DNA of 64,000 bases from Adineta vaga (GCA_021613535.1 CP075493.1:5022001-5086000), one strand, 5' to 3'. Shown: positions 21,382 through 33,626, counted from the stretch's first letter. The notes: generated from the letters alone by a model not told the origin. Translations and numbers: made by a program.

Positions 21382-24260
21382 ATGTTGATATTCTTGTTAT
21401 ACATCCTTCTCAATTTAGCTGGTTCTCTCGTGGCTTTTGATACAACAACGGAAAATTATACGGTTCCAGTTAGTGGTAAATGTGTTTTAACTTGTTATGT
21501 AACGGAAGTTCGTTCATTCAAAGTAAGTTATTTTCATTGAAATTCTATCTCTATTGTGTCTTTATCAATGTTTTCCCTTTCTTCGTCTGTTCGCCAGACG
21601 TAATTGTACTCTTTTGTTGGTTCAACAAACCTTTTTGTATATGTATGTGTGTTGATAACCAACATTTGTGATGTATGTTATCACAGTCGCATCCATCCAA
21701 GATGGGCTAATTAGATTGATATCACTCCCACCCCTCTCTTTTCCCAATCATTGATAAGAATCTAACTATTCGATGTCTGGTTTGATGTGGTAATACAAAG
21801 ATAAACAATACAGATATATCAGTCATAAATTAACTGGTCGGAAGTTTTGTTTTTTTTTCTCTTCTTCGTCATCCTCTTCCTATTATTATATTAAATTCTT
21901 CCGATTGAGATGAAGATTTATTTTCTTCGAAAGAAAATTTCATTTACTAAAATAATCTTTTTATTCTTCCGCTTTTGATATCAAGTGTTTAAACAAAGAA
22001 AAACAAATACGAACTCATGTACACAGACAAGGTCATCGATCTTTATTGAAATGACCGGTCAAGATTTCTTTTATTTTCTTTTTCATATGTACAGATGTTG
22101 TCCGATATGGGTAATTTGGTATTTGTAACGATTATTTGCATTGCTATGCGCAACATATTGCTTAGATGATCACAATCAAATTTCAAATTTCCATATGCGG
22201 ATGACGATTAGAGATCATTGGGGAATCGTCAATGTTCATCTCATATGATTTAAGATTCTTTTTCTCTCGTTTTCTTTCCAACTGTTGAACATAAGCTAAT
22301 TGAATGAATGAGTTTATAATTAAATTGTTCATATAGGTTCTTTGGCAAAAAATTGATCGGCCAATTATAGGCGGGAACCAAACGAATGTACAAAAACAAG
22401 AACAACTTACACTGATTGCTTTTGATGGCGTAGTCTATTCAAATAAAGATCATTATCGTCTTGAATCGGACTATGTTGGTTCCTATAATCTAATCATTGA
22501 ACGTGTTAATGAAGATGACCAAGGAGAATATCAATGTCAAATTAATACTGAACCAAGGAAAACAAAACGAATCTTTCTTACAGTTCAAGGTAAATTAAAG
22601 CTAAACATAGTTTAAACCATGACACATTAGTTTCTCTCTATTGTGAAAATGAATTGAAATGGGTTAAAATGTTTTTATATTCGCGTCTTGTCTATTTAGA
22701 CACACATTCACCCCATGACACATAACAATTAACATTTTCATTTTTGTCACGGATAGAAATTGAATCGTAAACAGTTGATAAGAATCTTAATCGAATACTT
22801 CTCTTGCTTAGTTTTTCTTTTTTTGTTTTGGAAATTGAATTTTTATTTGTTCAATCTATTTAGTTCCACCTCGAATTGTCGATTTTCGTCCCAATCCACC
22901 ATTATTTTCAATTCGTGCTGGTTCACCTTTAACACTTGCTTGTCGTGCTGAAGGTACACCAGTGCCTAACATCCGCTGGCGTATTCGTGATGCTGATGTG
23001 AATCGAGTTGAATCATGTAAGTAGACATGTTAATGAATGAATGAGCGAGCGTGTGTGTTCAATCCTTGATCAATCATCTTTTGACAAATTCACACGCACG
23101 CATTGACTCTTAAGCTACTTATACTGATCATATTGCGCAAAGACAAAAAAAGGAAAAAAAGAAGCAGACAGACAGGCAGACAGACAGACAGAGAGAAAAC
23201 AATAGGACACCCTTCTATGTGAAATTTCTCATTGAGCACGTGTCATGATGTTCATCTAAGGTCAAGAAGCGTATCTACTTGAACTTTTTGCTCTTCATTT
23301 TTTGTTTTGTTTTGTAATCTTATCTCTCACTTAACAAATCTCTACATATTTATTATAGTACCGCCTGATAATAGTAATATTTGGTTTGTTCCATCAATAA
23401 ACTATACATTTCCTCGTACGGTTGAATGTATTGCTGATAATGGTGTTTTACCTGCATCAAATCGAATATTTACAATTAATGTTGAATGTAAATAAGATTT
23501 ATTTACAATTCAAATCAATAGAAAAGATATATGTTATGTATTTTAGATCCACCTATAGTCAATGTCAATAATGATTTAATTCAAAGTGAACCATATCAAA
23601 ATGTCAGTATCGAATGTCGAGCATTAAGTCGACCACTTGCTCGAATAACTTGGCAAAAAAATGGTCAAATGATTGAAGAGATTAAAATGAGTAACACTCG
23701 AGTTAATCAAACATTGTTAATAAGTCGACTGACAATTCAGGTACATATAAAGTCAAGATTCTATTCATAGTCAAATAACATTGAAATTTGAATAGATGAA
23801 CAATAGTGATGATTTTGGACAATACAATTGTATAGCTGAAAATGTTCATGGTCGAATGGAAGCTATTGTTTTCGTTCTTCGTACGTTATTTAATGTCAAA
23901 TTTGTTTTCGAAATGAAGAGAGATATGTCTGTTTTTTTTTCTTTCCAGAAGAATCCATGACAACAAGTGAAAAGAATCATCGACATTTAAAACATCATTC
24001 AACTAGAACACATTTAAATCGATCAGTAGCAAGTAAATATACGAGAGAGAAAAAAAGAAGCGAAAATATGTTGTTTTTTTTTAATAAAAAAAAAAATCGA
24101 TTTTGTTTTTATAGAAATTCATTCAACAATTCCAACGACTACAACAATTGTATATATTGAACGCGGTATACATATCAGTTCATCATCTTATCGTCTACGG
24201 ACATCGAATATCTTCCTATATCTCTTGTTTTTATTTCAATTTCGAACAATTTATAGATGA
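21382..24260 (+). CDS. GPI-anchored cell-surface protein with three Ig domains (lachesin/IgLON-like)
   Basis: Predicted cell adhesion protein. Eight exons: 21382-21522, 22337-22589, 22864-23016, 23359-23487, 23547-23740, 23796-23880, 23949-24032 and 24115-24260. They give 394 residues in frame. A signal peptide (LIFLLYILLNLAGSLV) leads into Ig domain 1 (Cys in CVLTCYV and in DQGEYQCQI), domain 2 (LTLACRAEGTPVPNIRW; TVECIADNG) and domain 3 (NVSIECRALSRPLARITW; DFGQYNCIAENVHGR). After a His/Ser/Thr linker the C-terminus is hydrophobic (IFLYLLFLF) and ends without a basic tail of any length, as expected for GPI attachment. The first intron is 814 bases, long for this locus. Orthology within the Ig superfamily is not resolved. 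Confidence 0.87.
23165..23194 (+). repeat. CAGA-type tetranucleotide repeat in an intron
   Basis: Imperfect CAGA/GACA microsatellite of about 30 bases within the third intron of the Ig gene. Confidence 0.7.
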
Positions 24261-24265
24261 AAAAT

Positions 24266-24316
24266 AATCTCTCTGTGTGTATGTGTATATGTGTGTGTGC
24301 GTGTGCATGTGTGTTA
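24266..24316 (+). repeat. Imperfect TG repeat in the 3' UTR of the Ig gene
   Basis: About 50 bases of alternating TG with TA and CG interruptions, directly after the stop codon and before the polyadenylation signal. Confidence 0.7.
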
Positions 24317-24342
24317 CAGTGATATATGATTATATATATATA

Positions 24343-24348
24343 TTTATT
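24343..24348 (-). terminator. Polyadenylation signal of the TMEM272-like gene
   Basis: AATAAA on the minus strand about 27 bases after the TMEM272-like stop codon. It sits only 8 bases from the plus-strand AATAAA of the converging Ig gene. Confidence 0.55.
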
Positions 24349-24355
24349 AAAAAGA

Positions 24356-24361
24356 AATAAA
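24356..24361 (+). terminator. Polyadenylation signal of the Ig gene
   Basis: AATAAA about 95 bases after the Ig stop codon. Cleavage 10-30 bases downstream would fall inside the coding sequence of the converging gene, so the two transcripts should overlap tail to tail. Confidence 0.55.
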
Positions 24362-24374
24362 AGTCAAAAGTCAG

Positions 24375-25794
24375 TCATGTGCATTCAGCGTCATCTGTTT
24401 CTTGAATGACTTGACGACGATTTTGAAAGTGAACAGTACATACAACAATAAAAAGAATTAAAACCATCAATGATACAAGTGCATATGTGTAAGCGACACT
24501 GATTACAGTTAACATATAAACATTCTTAGTACACCAATGTTCAGGATCTTCTGTTGTCTGTTCAAAACGTGGTATACGATAACGATATATTATATGATTT
24601 CCATAAATAAACCAAACAACAAGTATCAATGTTGTCAAAACATCCATAAATATCTAAATGAATTCGAAAAACTCGGTAGTTTTGTTTTTCGTAACCATTC
24701 ATCTTTAATCGATTTATTCCTGTATTAAACATTTCTAAACGTTTTTCTTTCATAGAACATTCTCGACATCAAGAATAACCTTGATCTTCTTCTAATTATT
24801 CATGTTGTCAGAAACATCATGAGTGACAATAACACATTTGTATGAAATCGCTCTTCCTGGATGATGATGATGATGATAATCTTCAATATTACGGAAAATC
24901 TTGTTGAACTAAAGTGAGGTCTATTCAATATTTAAATCTATTCTTTGGAAATTCATTCACGATTAACTAGATATCTTTCTAATGATAAGACAAGATATTC
25001 TCGAGAGATTTTCGCTTTCTAAAGATTCACTTCGTGTGATAATTAAAAATGACAGAAAATTCTTTTCTTATAATTTTATCTTTTAATATTTTCTCAATCG
25101 ATTATTTAATTAATCAAATCTCAGGAGACTTTTAGATATGAGAGAACTTCTTCTTCTTCTTCTTCTTCTTTTTTGCTTGTCAAATATCATACCGATCCAT
25201 TGTGCGTATCCGTTGCTTCTTCTTCGCCTGGTCCCCGTCGACGACTATATTGTTTCCAAAGAACTTGTAATAATTTTAATGAAGCTATTGCTCCACCCAC
25301 AAGTACAAAAACAGGAATATTTCGATCTAATGGACATTCTTCTAAATTTGATATACCTAAAGATAAAGAAAACAAAACAATCTTTGTTAAATCAAAATTA
25401 GTAATAAATCTTACCAACACCTATCATAATCAATGGTAAAACAAGTGATACAGCAAATACGAATGAAGCGGTTTCTATTGAAAAAAGAAATAACATAAGA
25501 AAAAAAAGAGAAGTTATCAATATCAATGATTTACTTGTTTCCATTAAGATTGAAGCTGTTTTATAGGTAAATTCAAGAAAATGTTCGGCATCTGTATATT
25601 CTTCGAAAATACGTGAATAAACCGAAATATTTGATTGACGTTCCTTCAATTCAGGAACCGACCATCGTGATGGATATCCACCAGGATTTTCTTCGCCGAA
25701 CTAAAATTATCAAAAGAAATAGATCGTTCATATATCTTTCTATTGAGAAATCAACAGTCTATATATAGATGCAAAATACCTGTTCATTAGTCAT
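24375..25794 (-). CDS. Four-pass membrane protein, TMEM272-like
   Basis: Five exons: 25794-25780, 25700-25535, 25474-25415, 25356-25193 and 24653-24375. They give 227 residues in frame. Four hydrophobic segments: FVFAVSLVLPLIMIGV, then VFVLVGGAIASLKLLQV after a conserved CPLDRNIP, then VLTTLILVVWFIYG, then VYMLTVISVAYTYALVSLMVLILFIV split over the end. The CPL..IP.(F/Y).LVGG and W..GN patterns, and a WC-containing loop before the last helix, are those of the TMEM272 family, whose function is unknown. The intron between exons 4 and 5 is 539 bases, about ten times the local norm. It converges on the Ig gene, with only 114 bases between stop codons. Confidence 0.78.
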
Positions 25795-27436
25795 TTGAAA
25801 GATTTATTTTATCAGTTGGATAAAGAAATCTACATTTTCCATATAACATGATGTTTCGAATCTCGTTCGTGTGGAGTTAATAAGGATATGAAAATGGGAT
25901 GAGTTGGATGTTTTCTTCCTGTTTAGACTTAATATTTTTCTCTGAAAATCTGCTTATGCAACTCGATTGTAAAATATTGAACTTGACTAAAGATGAAGAA
26001 ACGCGTTATTCAAAGAAGAAAAAGAAGAAAAGAAAGCTGACGATCATTAATCGATTTCACTGAACGGAAGAAAAGAAGAGTTAATACGCATGTATTATTC
26101 GATCGATCTGATCATTTTTCATAGTCTTATCGGCACATACTCAAGTATTTTTTCTTCAAACGGCCCTCTCGATGTCGTTTATTTTCTGCTTGATCAGAAA
26201 CCTCTAATTAACTTGAACACAACTGAAAATTTATCTCGTTAACCAGGAGAGGTATTTTTGTTCTTCGTCATGCAATAATAACAAGTATCTTACTTCGGTC
26301 ATCGTCTTTCTTCTCTTTCAATCCAAAAAAAAACGAAGAAAAACGTCTCAAACACTTATTGCTCGTGTTTGCATGTTTTTATTTTGTCGACATAGACATG
26401 ATTAGCAAAGCAATTATTCGGAAAGGTTAAAAATCATCAATAACAAAGTTGAAAAATTCTTTTTTATATTTTTTTTAGCTTTAATCAATTATTTATAAAC
26501 ACATACCTTACTACTAATACATTGTTGTTGTTGTTTGTTCATGTTTGCTTGATTTATGGAAAATACAACTAGGTTATATTCCTAGAATGTCTTTATGTAA
26601 ATGAATTCTCACTGCATATATATATATATTAAAAAAAAGGAAAAAAGCAATATCATGAAGAGAACAAAAGAAGCAAAAAAAATACCCAAACAGGTAGTCA
26701 ACTAAATTACAATTGCTTCCACTTCCCTTTTGCGTGTGCTTTTCTACTATTAAGGTTTTCTTTCCCATAATATTGATAATAGTGCTAGTGAATTATAACA
26801 AATGAACACGTAGAAAGAGAAAATCAATGAGAGTCATTCGTTGAAACAATGAAATTTCTCTTTGGAATGCTGATGAACAGACGAATTGAAATATGTTTTA
26901 GTGTTTAGCATAAAATATCTGTATCCGTTAGCCGGAAATAGCATACTTCATTCCGTTCTCCCTGCTGAATTTTGTTTTAAGATAGAAAAAGAAATATAAC
27001 ATGCATAAAATTAATTATTATTCTCTTAGCATACTTGATCTAATCGGATAATATTGATCTTTATCAAAACAAAACAAAAAAAAATGTAATTCATTATCGA
27101 TGAATACTTTCATCAGCTGTAACATATCTGATTCTCTAGAAAACATGATTGAGTACTGTTTTTTTACTGATAAATATATATAGAATGTCAACAATCAATA
27201 TTTAATAAAACCAGGTCGTCCTTCTGCTCTTTATTAAACCACATTAATATCGATTATCTGAACAAAAGTATTTCAAGATAATTACATTTTTATTATCATA
27301 CACTCGATTAAGTGGTGTTTTTCAACTGATTTAAGGTGAATCAGTTCCTTGTGTTTATTGATTCATTTACATAGAAAATTCACCAGAAAAAAAAGTAACA
27401 ATTTTGTCTGTATATAAAAAACAATTGCATACACTA
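25795..27436. other. Gene-poor AT-rich intergenic region
   Basis: About 1.64 kb between the TMEM272-like start and the POLR2K stop. No supported gene on either strand. Contains A/T homopolymer runs and a short TA repeat near 26618-26630. Confidence 0.5.
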
Positions 27437-27720
27437 TTAACGAGCATCATAGACGATCAAACGTTTTGTTCGTTTTTTATACAATATTCGATAACCACAT
27501 TCAGTACCTAAACAAATGGTAGAAAAGAATCGTCAAATTTTGTTTTTGTAAAATAAAACTTCTTACATCGAATAACATCTGTTGATTTCAATTCATTATC
27601 TTTATGACATTCACCACACACATAAACCATTGTTTTTGTTTGTAATGAATTATTTGTTGTTGATGGTAATGTAGATGATGATGGTGTCATTGATGGATCA
27701 TGTATAGGAGTTTTATCCAT
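27437..27720 (-). CDS. POLR2K: RNA polymerases I, II and III subunit RPABC4 (Rpb12)
   Basis: Small zinc-binding subunit shared by the three nuclear RNA polymerases. Two exons: 27720-27567 and 27507-27437, giving 74 residues. The zinc ribbon is CGEC ... C..C ([15 protein letters not shown], then IRC and ECGYR across the intron), followed by the conserved basic tail [13 protein letters not shown]. The N-terminus is a Ser/Thr/Pro-rich extension of about 30 residues, longer than in vertebrates. The ATG is the first in frame. Confidence 0.94.
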
Positions 27721-27834
27721 TTGAAAGATGATTTTATTTATCTACAAAGAGAAAAAAAACATTTTCTTGTGATCTTTTTTTATTATTCTTCTTTTTGTTT
27801 ATTTAAAACAAAGTAAAAACAAAATATTTCGTTT

Positions 27835-28302
27835 TTATTTATGAGCTTTGCGTTGGGCAAGAATGGCAGCTTGAAGTTCATCACGTTTCTTCTTTGCTCG
27901 TTGATGACTTCCTAACTAAAATTTGAAAAATGAATTCAATTTTTCAAACAAATCAATTCTCTTTCTACTTACACGTGCTTTAACGTATTTAAATGCACGT
28001 TTATCTCGTCCGACTTTCATCAATTCCATTGCACGTCGTTCATATGGCATAAAACCAACAAGTTCACGAACAAGATCACGAACGAATTTCACACGTTTAC
28101 TTTTTTTCTAGAAAAAACCAACAGAAAAAAACAGAAGTAGAATTTAAGAAATCATGACGAATGAAATTACTTGAGTACGTCGAGTTGGTCGAATACGTTT
28201 GGTAACAAATTTTTCTAATTTACGACCTTTATGAAGACCAGCTGCTATCTCATATTTTGGTGTAAATGGCTCCTTAGCCGTTTTTGGAGCTTCACTTGAC
28301 AT
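27835..28302 (-). CDS. RPL36: Large ribosomal subunit protein eL36
   Basis: 60S ribosomal protein. Three exons: 28302-28171, 28107-27973 and 27915-27835, giving 115 residues. Recognised by the [17 protein letters not shown] segment, then [39 protein letters not shown] and a Lys/Arg-rich C-terminus. It ends 114 bases upstream of the POLR2K start on the same strand, so the two are packed head to tail. It diverges from PIH1D1 across 382 bases. Confidence 0.95.
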
Positions 28303-28684
28303 GATTATGATCTAAAACGATATTTTATCAAGTCAATATTCACATTTCTAAAAACAAAATGTCTTTCTTCATCTGACCAACAAAATAAAACGACGAGATT
28401 TTTACTTATCCATATTTTATTCTATGGAATCGGATTGTTGATTTGAAATTTTAGAAATAAAAGATAATTATATTTATTCTAAAATAGAATAGAAATTTTG
28501 TGTTTTTAATGAAATATTTTATTTTAGTTTCATAAAGGTTGAAAAAGAATAGTTTTTTCATTGGTTAGATGTCGTGTTGTCATGGAAAGAGATGAATCAT
28601 TATTGAAAAATGATTGCTGAATATACATAGATATATTAAAATTTCGAATTCAAGGGTATAATTGAACTCTATATTTAGATAATC
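28303..28684. promoter_or_regulatory. Divergent promoter region of eL36 and PIH1D1
   Basis: 382 AT-rich bases between two divergent start codons; no coding sequence seen. Confidence 0.45.
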
Positions 28685-31600
28685 ATGCAATTGAATGATT
28701 TAGAACAAGAAGATGAAGAATTTCGAAATTTTCTTAAAGAAGTATGTCATTTCTTTCATTTCTGGATTTCTATTCACAATTAAATTAGGTAACATCTTCG
28801 AAAAAATCAAATGAAAATAAACAAGGACCATCTTCTAATGATGAACGTATGGCAATTAAACCTGAACCTGGTAAGATAGATTTCATCGGATAACATTGAA
28901 ACAAAAAAATTTTCCTATCAATATCAAGGATTTTGTTTGAAAACCAAACGAATTGGTGAAGAAATAAGTGAAGAAAAAGTGTTTATTAATGTTTGTACAT
29001 CAACACAAATCAATGCACCACGGGAAATAACCGAAGAAGAACTAATTGAAATTGTTAAATCCGAAGATCCAGGAAGATATCGTGTACCAATTAGTTTAGG
29101 TGAACCTATGGCTGATCTTGATAAACGTTAGTCAACATCATTTTCATTTGAAATCAACAGTAAAATCGATCATTTAGATGGACAAGGTTGTGTAATCTTT
29201 ACTGTTATTATTCATCCGAATTTCTATCATCGTGCACAATCCAGTCCAACATTTATGAACTTTTTACTGATGTTAATCTATGAAGGTTTAGAAAATAAAT
29301 ATCCTCAATTCAAACTTGATCCAAGTAAGTACACTCTTCTTTTGTTTGTTTGTTTCTTTTCTTCATTGGAAAGAAAACAACAACAATAATAATTGACATA
29401 CAAATCAGAAAACAAGACATACGCGAAAAAATTTAACAAAAAATGAACATCATATTCATGCATATATTTCGTTTGTGCATTAAATTAGGAAGAATACATC
29501 ATTTTATTTGTTTTTGTTTGCATGTTTGTGAGTATCACAAGAGATAAGTGAATGTGTCTGTTTTCGTAGCCATCGTTCTGTTCAGCTTTGAGTACTATCA
29601 CATGAGTATGCACAAAGAGAGAAAGAAAAACAAGATATCACACTGATGCTAAGAAAAATGAAATGAACGAATATGAAGAGATTCGGGAATAGTCATAGCA
29701 AAAGAAAAAAACACGTTTGGACGGATTTTGAAGAAAAAAAGAACATACAATTAATGCATATGAAGAAGAAAACCTACTCATTAATATCACTCATATCATC
29801 AACACTATTTTTCTCGTCATGATCTTCTTGATCAGATAAATGATTATTTAAACCATTGGATGTTAGAGATAATCCACATTGAAATTTTTGTATAGCAAGT
29901 TCTGTACGACGTTTTTCAATAGCAATACGTTCATTTTCACATTCATTAACAGCTAATTTAACATCGAGATTTTTTCGTTCGAGTATTAAACGTTCTTTGT
30001 CATAGATTAATCGTTGACTTGTTAATTCTAATGTACGTTTACGTTTCATTAAGGATTCATAACGAAGTGAATGTTGTTGTTGTTGTTGTTGTCCGTAAGA
30101 TTTCGTCGTATTTAGTATTGGAAGATTTCGAGATGTTTTCAAATATTTCCGTTGTTTATCTAATGTTCGTTTGGAAATTTGTCCATTATTGGAATGAATC
30201 ATTAATGCTGCATGTTGTTGTGATGGAAGAAATGACGAAAGTGATGTTGGTTGTAGACTTGTTGCTGGACTTGGAGAATTATCATCATTACCGATAAGAC
30301 TAGCGCTTTCATCACCTGGAGAATCGATTTGTCCATTAATACCGTTAACAAGATCTGATGAAGGAGAATCTGCTTTATCTGATAACTATAAAAAAGCAAC
30401 AAAGTAAGATTCTATTTAGTCATGTATTTAGATAATTGCTTTGATAATTAGTCGAAATAAATCCGGATGAAAAGATGTAATGTAGTGAGAGAGACTGATT
30501 ATCTAAGACCGGAATGAGACTTTAGACTTTCATTCCGGCCATGCTACTTTTTTTTCCTCCTTTCATACGTATCTCTCGGATCATTATTCTAGAAAATTTT
30601 ATATCTTAACCTTAGGTAATCAAATAGAACGAAAAGAATATGACTAATAATTTCGTCATTGTGGTGTAAGATATTATGATTAACATAACTCAGGACAAAC
30701 GAAAAGAAATTACTGTTAATATTTGATTATCACTAGCTAACCTGTTCATTATATGTGATTTCATGATTATTGCTATTTCCGTTATTTAGAGTTGATTGTA
30801 ATTGTAAAACTTGTTGATGATGCATTGCTGCAGCAGCAGCAACTACAGCAGCATGAGAAAAATGAGATGATGGTGTTGATGATATTGGTGCACGACATAT
30901 AGATAAAATTCGATTGTATAAAGTCATTTGTTTATTTGTAACGGGTGTTGTTGAACCAGCTAATTGTGCTGCACGATAAGCAGCTGCTTCACGTTTTGCT
31001 TCGCTTTGTAATTTTTTCCATTTACGTCGAACATCTTCAACTGTACGTTCAACTTGAGGATAAGTTGCATTTAAATTCTCGGTAATTCGTTTCCAAATTG
31101 CTTGTTTTTGTGCAATGACACTTTTCGATGCTTCACGTGAATGTAACAATTCTTTATATGTATCATATTGATCAATTATATTTAATACTTCATGATCAGT
31201 AAAATTCGGTTTCCGACGACGGCCAACATGAAAAGCATCGATCGATGAATAATCTGTTGGTTGATCGTTCATAGTTTTTTGTATGCCGATGGTTTTATAT
31301 GAAAGTGTAATGTGGATAAGGGATAAGGAGAATGGCTCGATCTGTAATAGAGAAAGAGAGGTCGTCTCGAATAACGAGTCATAAAAAAAAAGTAATCGTA
31401 AGAGAGTCTAAACCAAATACGACATAACGGTGCATCAAGCAGGTAGACACGACGTGTGTTGTTGCTAGGCACCGATATTCTCTTCTTCGTGTTCTTTCTG
31501 TCTTTACATTGTGCAAGTAACTGAGAACGAGAGTGTTGAGTGAGAGCTATACTCTTGGAGTGTCCCACTGTCACTACGTAGTCATAGTTTTATTCATATT

Positions 31601-33336
31601 ATTATTTCTCTTTTTCCTTTCTCCTTTTTTTCTTCTGCGACCTTATTTTGTGCGCGCGCCTCCTTAATCCAGATATATATTTAAATGCATTTTCGTCTCT
31701 TTCTTCATATACAACGTCGTCTTGTTTCTTTTTTTTTAAACTAAGAAAAGTAAAAAAAGAAGACGAAGAAGGAGAAGAAGAAGAAAAGTTTTTGGTGGAG
31801 TAGTGTCTAGTACCACTACTCTTACTTTCCGTACAAGAATAACAAACTCGATAAAAAGGAAAAATGAAGAAGATGATGATGATGATGATGAAAAAAAACG
31901 TAGGCATACGATGAGAACAGGAAACGATCATAGTCCTGCTCAGGAGGTCGTTCATGTGAACCATGTGGAATGAGCACTAACGATACTTCTTTCTTTCTTC
32001 CTCTTCTTTTTATTTTACTTTAAAAGTTCAAAATTTCTCGGTGCTTCATTGCCGTCGACTAGCAACGAACAAACGAACGAACGTCCTTTTATTTATTTTA
32101 ATCATTCAGACCTTTGTGCTATACATGGAAAATGTGATGTGTTTTTTTTTGACAAATGAATTGCTCAAGCCTTCTTTTTCCTTATAACGCTGCTATCGAT
32201 TATACCTAATGTTTGCTGCAGCACTCGGGTGTCTCTGTTCTCTTTTCTTAGGTGGTGTATGCATTGCGATCATTTTACTTCTTCTCACAATTCCATCTCT
32301 CATAATCTCAAGTCTATGTTGACATTAGGGAAATTACTTGCTTTTTAACGTACCTTGCAAACTGATCAATTGAATGTAATACTACGGGCTTGTTTAGTCA
32401 ACCGTAATGACTAGCTATGCTATGAAGAAGAAGAAGAAGAAGAAGAAGTCTATGACCGAGTTATATATGTCTCTGTTTACTTTTTTTCCCGTTGAATCTT
32501 AATCGAAAGTCATCGCCATTTTCTCTCCTTTCCCTTTCTTTTGAATTTTTTTAACCTAACGATAGAACAGCAAAAAATAAGTGTATTCTGTCATTTTACT
32601 ACCTTGGTTACAAACAGAAGACGATTAGTTAATCTAATATTTAATGATAAAATTTGAAAAAAAAAGATTCATGTCATTCAGATTGGAATAAATTGAAACA
32701 TCGAAAATTTATGGGACAATTAACTGAACAATATATTCGAGTTCGTGCTAAACCATTTATAGTTGAAGTTGATCAATCAACGAATACAATTGAACAAAAA
32801 ATGTTTGTCAAAATGAGAATACTTTCTTCAATGTACTTATTGATATGTATGTTTTAGTGAGACAACTGCAACTGTTGAAAAAGGGTGTGTTACATAAGAA
32901 ATGATATATATATATATATATAAAATATTCTTTTGTATAAGTGTAGTTCTATACCTGAATTTAAAATCATACGTGAACCACTTGAAGGTGATCCTGAGTT
33001 TTTAATAATGGATATTCAATTACCAAAAGTTGTATGTTTTCTTTGATGATAAAACTAAAACAATCATTTTAAAAGAATTATTTTTTCTTAGAAATCTGCT
33101 AAAACATTAACACTTGACATTGGAACTGATCGTGTTGTACTATCAACCCGTTCCAATGTTTATCATTTAGATATATGGTTACCTATGGATATTGATTCCG
33201 ATGAATCTGGTGCACAATTTGATAAAGCAACACATGTGAGATTTTCTGTTCCTTATTATTTCTTTGTTTGATTGTATCATTCTTTAAATTCTAGACATTA
33301 ACAATAACAATGCCAGTTCTACATGATACAATCTAG
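28685..33336 (+). CDS. PIH1D1: PIH1 domain-containing protein 1 (R2TP co-chaperone subunit)
   Basis: Adaptor of the R2TP complex with RPAP3 and RUVBL1/2, linking HSP90 to assembly of snoRNPs, PIKKs and RNA polymerase. Nine exons: 28685-28741, 28789-28870, 28929-29126, 29178-29324, 32682-32802, 32858-32884, 32947-33031, 33092-33235 and 33295-33336. They give 300 residues, near the vertebrate 290. The PIH N-terminal domain is clear (KVFINVCTSTQINAP, ITEEELIEIV, YRVPISLGEP, then WNKLKHRKFMG after the large intron). The C-terminal part is CS-like (MDIQLPKV, LDIWLPM, TLTITMPVL). Intron 4 is 3357 bases and houses a complete gene on the opposite strand. Frame and homology continue exactly across it. 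The 27-base exon 6 is small but in frame. Confidence 0.92.
29774..31272 (-). CDS. Myb/SANT-like DNA-binding protein nested in a PIH1D1 intron
   Basis: Two exons: 31272-30742 and 30385-29774, giving 380 residues in frame. Residues about 17-125 form a Myb/SANT-like domain of the Myb_DNA-bind_5 type (RRRKPNFTDHEV at the start, AIWKRITENLNA, then VEDVRRKWKKLQSEAKRE). The middle is Ala/His/Gln/Ser-rich. The C-terminal third is a predicted coiled coil (LMKRKRTLELTSQRL then KERLILERKNLDVKL) followed by an acidic end. The arrangement resembles NAIF1 and MSANTD proteins, likely a nuclear DNA-binding protein (inference). The whole gene lies antisense inside PIH1D1 intron 4, so both cannot be elongated through at once without conflict. 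Confidence 0.83.
30509..30538. repeat. GC-rich inverted repeat in an intron
   Basis: Perfect 9-base arms CCGGAATGA and TCATTCCGG separated by 12 bases, within the intron of the nested Myb/SANT gene. It could form a hairpin in RNA or DNA. It is conspicuous because the surroundings are AT-rich. Confidence 0.5.
31866..31890 (+). repeat. GAT/GAA trinucleotide repeat
   Basis: About 25 bases, mainly GAT units, in the PIH1D1 intron. Confidence 0.7.
32424..32448 (+). repeat. GAA trinucleotide repeat
   Basis: About eight perfect GAA units in the PIH1D1 intron, some 230 bases before the downstream acceptor. Confidence 0.75.
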
Positions 33337-33404
33337 GATATTTTGTTGATCTTTTGATGTAGTTCGATCTATTGTAGATAAGGAACGAATGTTGTAAGAA
33401 TATG

Positions 33405-33410
33405 AATAAA
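33405..33410 (+). terminator. Polyadenylation signal of PIH1D1
   Basis: AATAAA 69 bases after the PIH1D1 stop codon. Confidence 0.5.
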
Positions 33411-33626
33411 ATTGTGTATTCCTAAAGATCTACAATGACATCTATTCAATCGATTTTCTATAAATATTCAAATCTATCATATAAATTTAGTCCGATAATT
33501 TTCTATAGAACTAAATGATCACAATTATATATTAATTCAATTTATATTAATCAATAATTTCAAGCAAGCGTAAAAAATGAAATTCATATTTTCAGAAAGA
33601 TACAAAAATTCAATTATAATTTTAGA

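Larger units (their letters stand above)
31273..32681. other. Remainder of PIH1D1 intron 4, upstream of the nested gene
   Basis: About 1.4 kb that must include the promoter of the nested gene and the distal part of the PIH1D1 intron. Contains GAT and GAA trinucleotide repeats and long T-rich tracts. A long minus-strand frame at 31602-31964 is low-complexity (Ser, Ile, Lys and Phe runs) and is not considered coding. Confidence 0.5.

Noticed and set aside
21143-21413. Minus-strand frames rich in Ser, Phe and Leu
   Set aside because: Produced by a purine-rich tract on the other strand, directly upstream of the Ig gene; not protein-like.
31602-31964. Minus-strand frame of 120 codons upstream of the nested Myb/SANT gene
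   Set aside because: Low-complexity Ser, Ile, Lys and Phe runs come from trinucleotide repeats and T-rich tracts; no homology or conserved splice structure.
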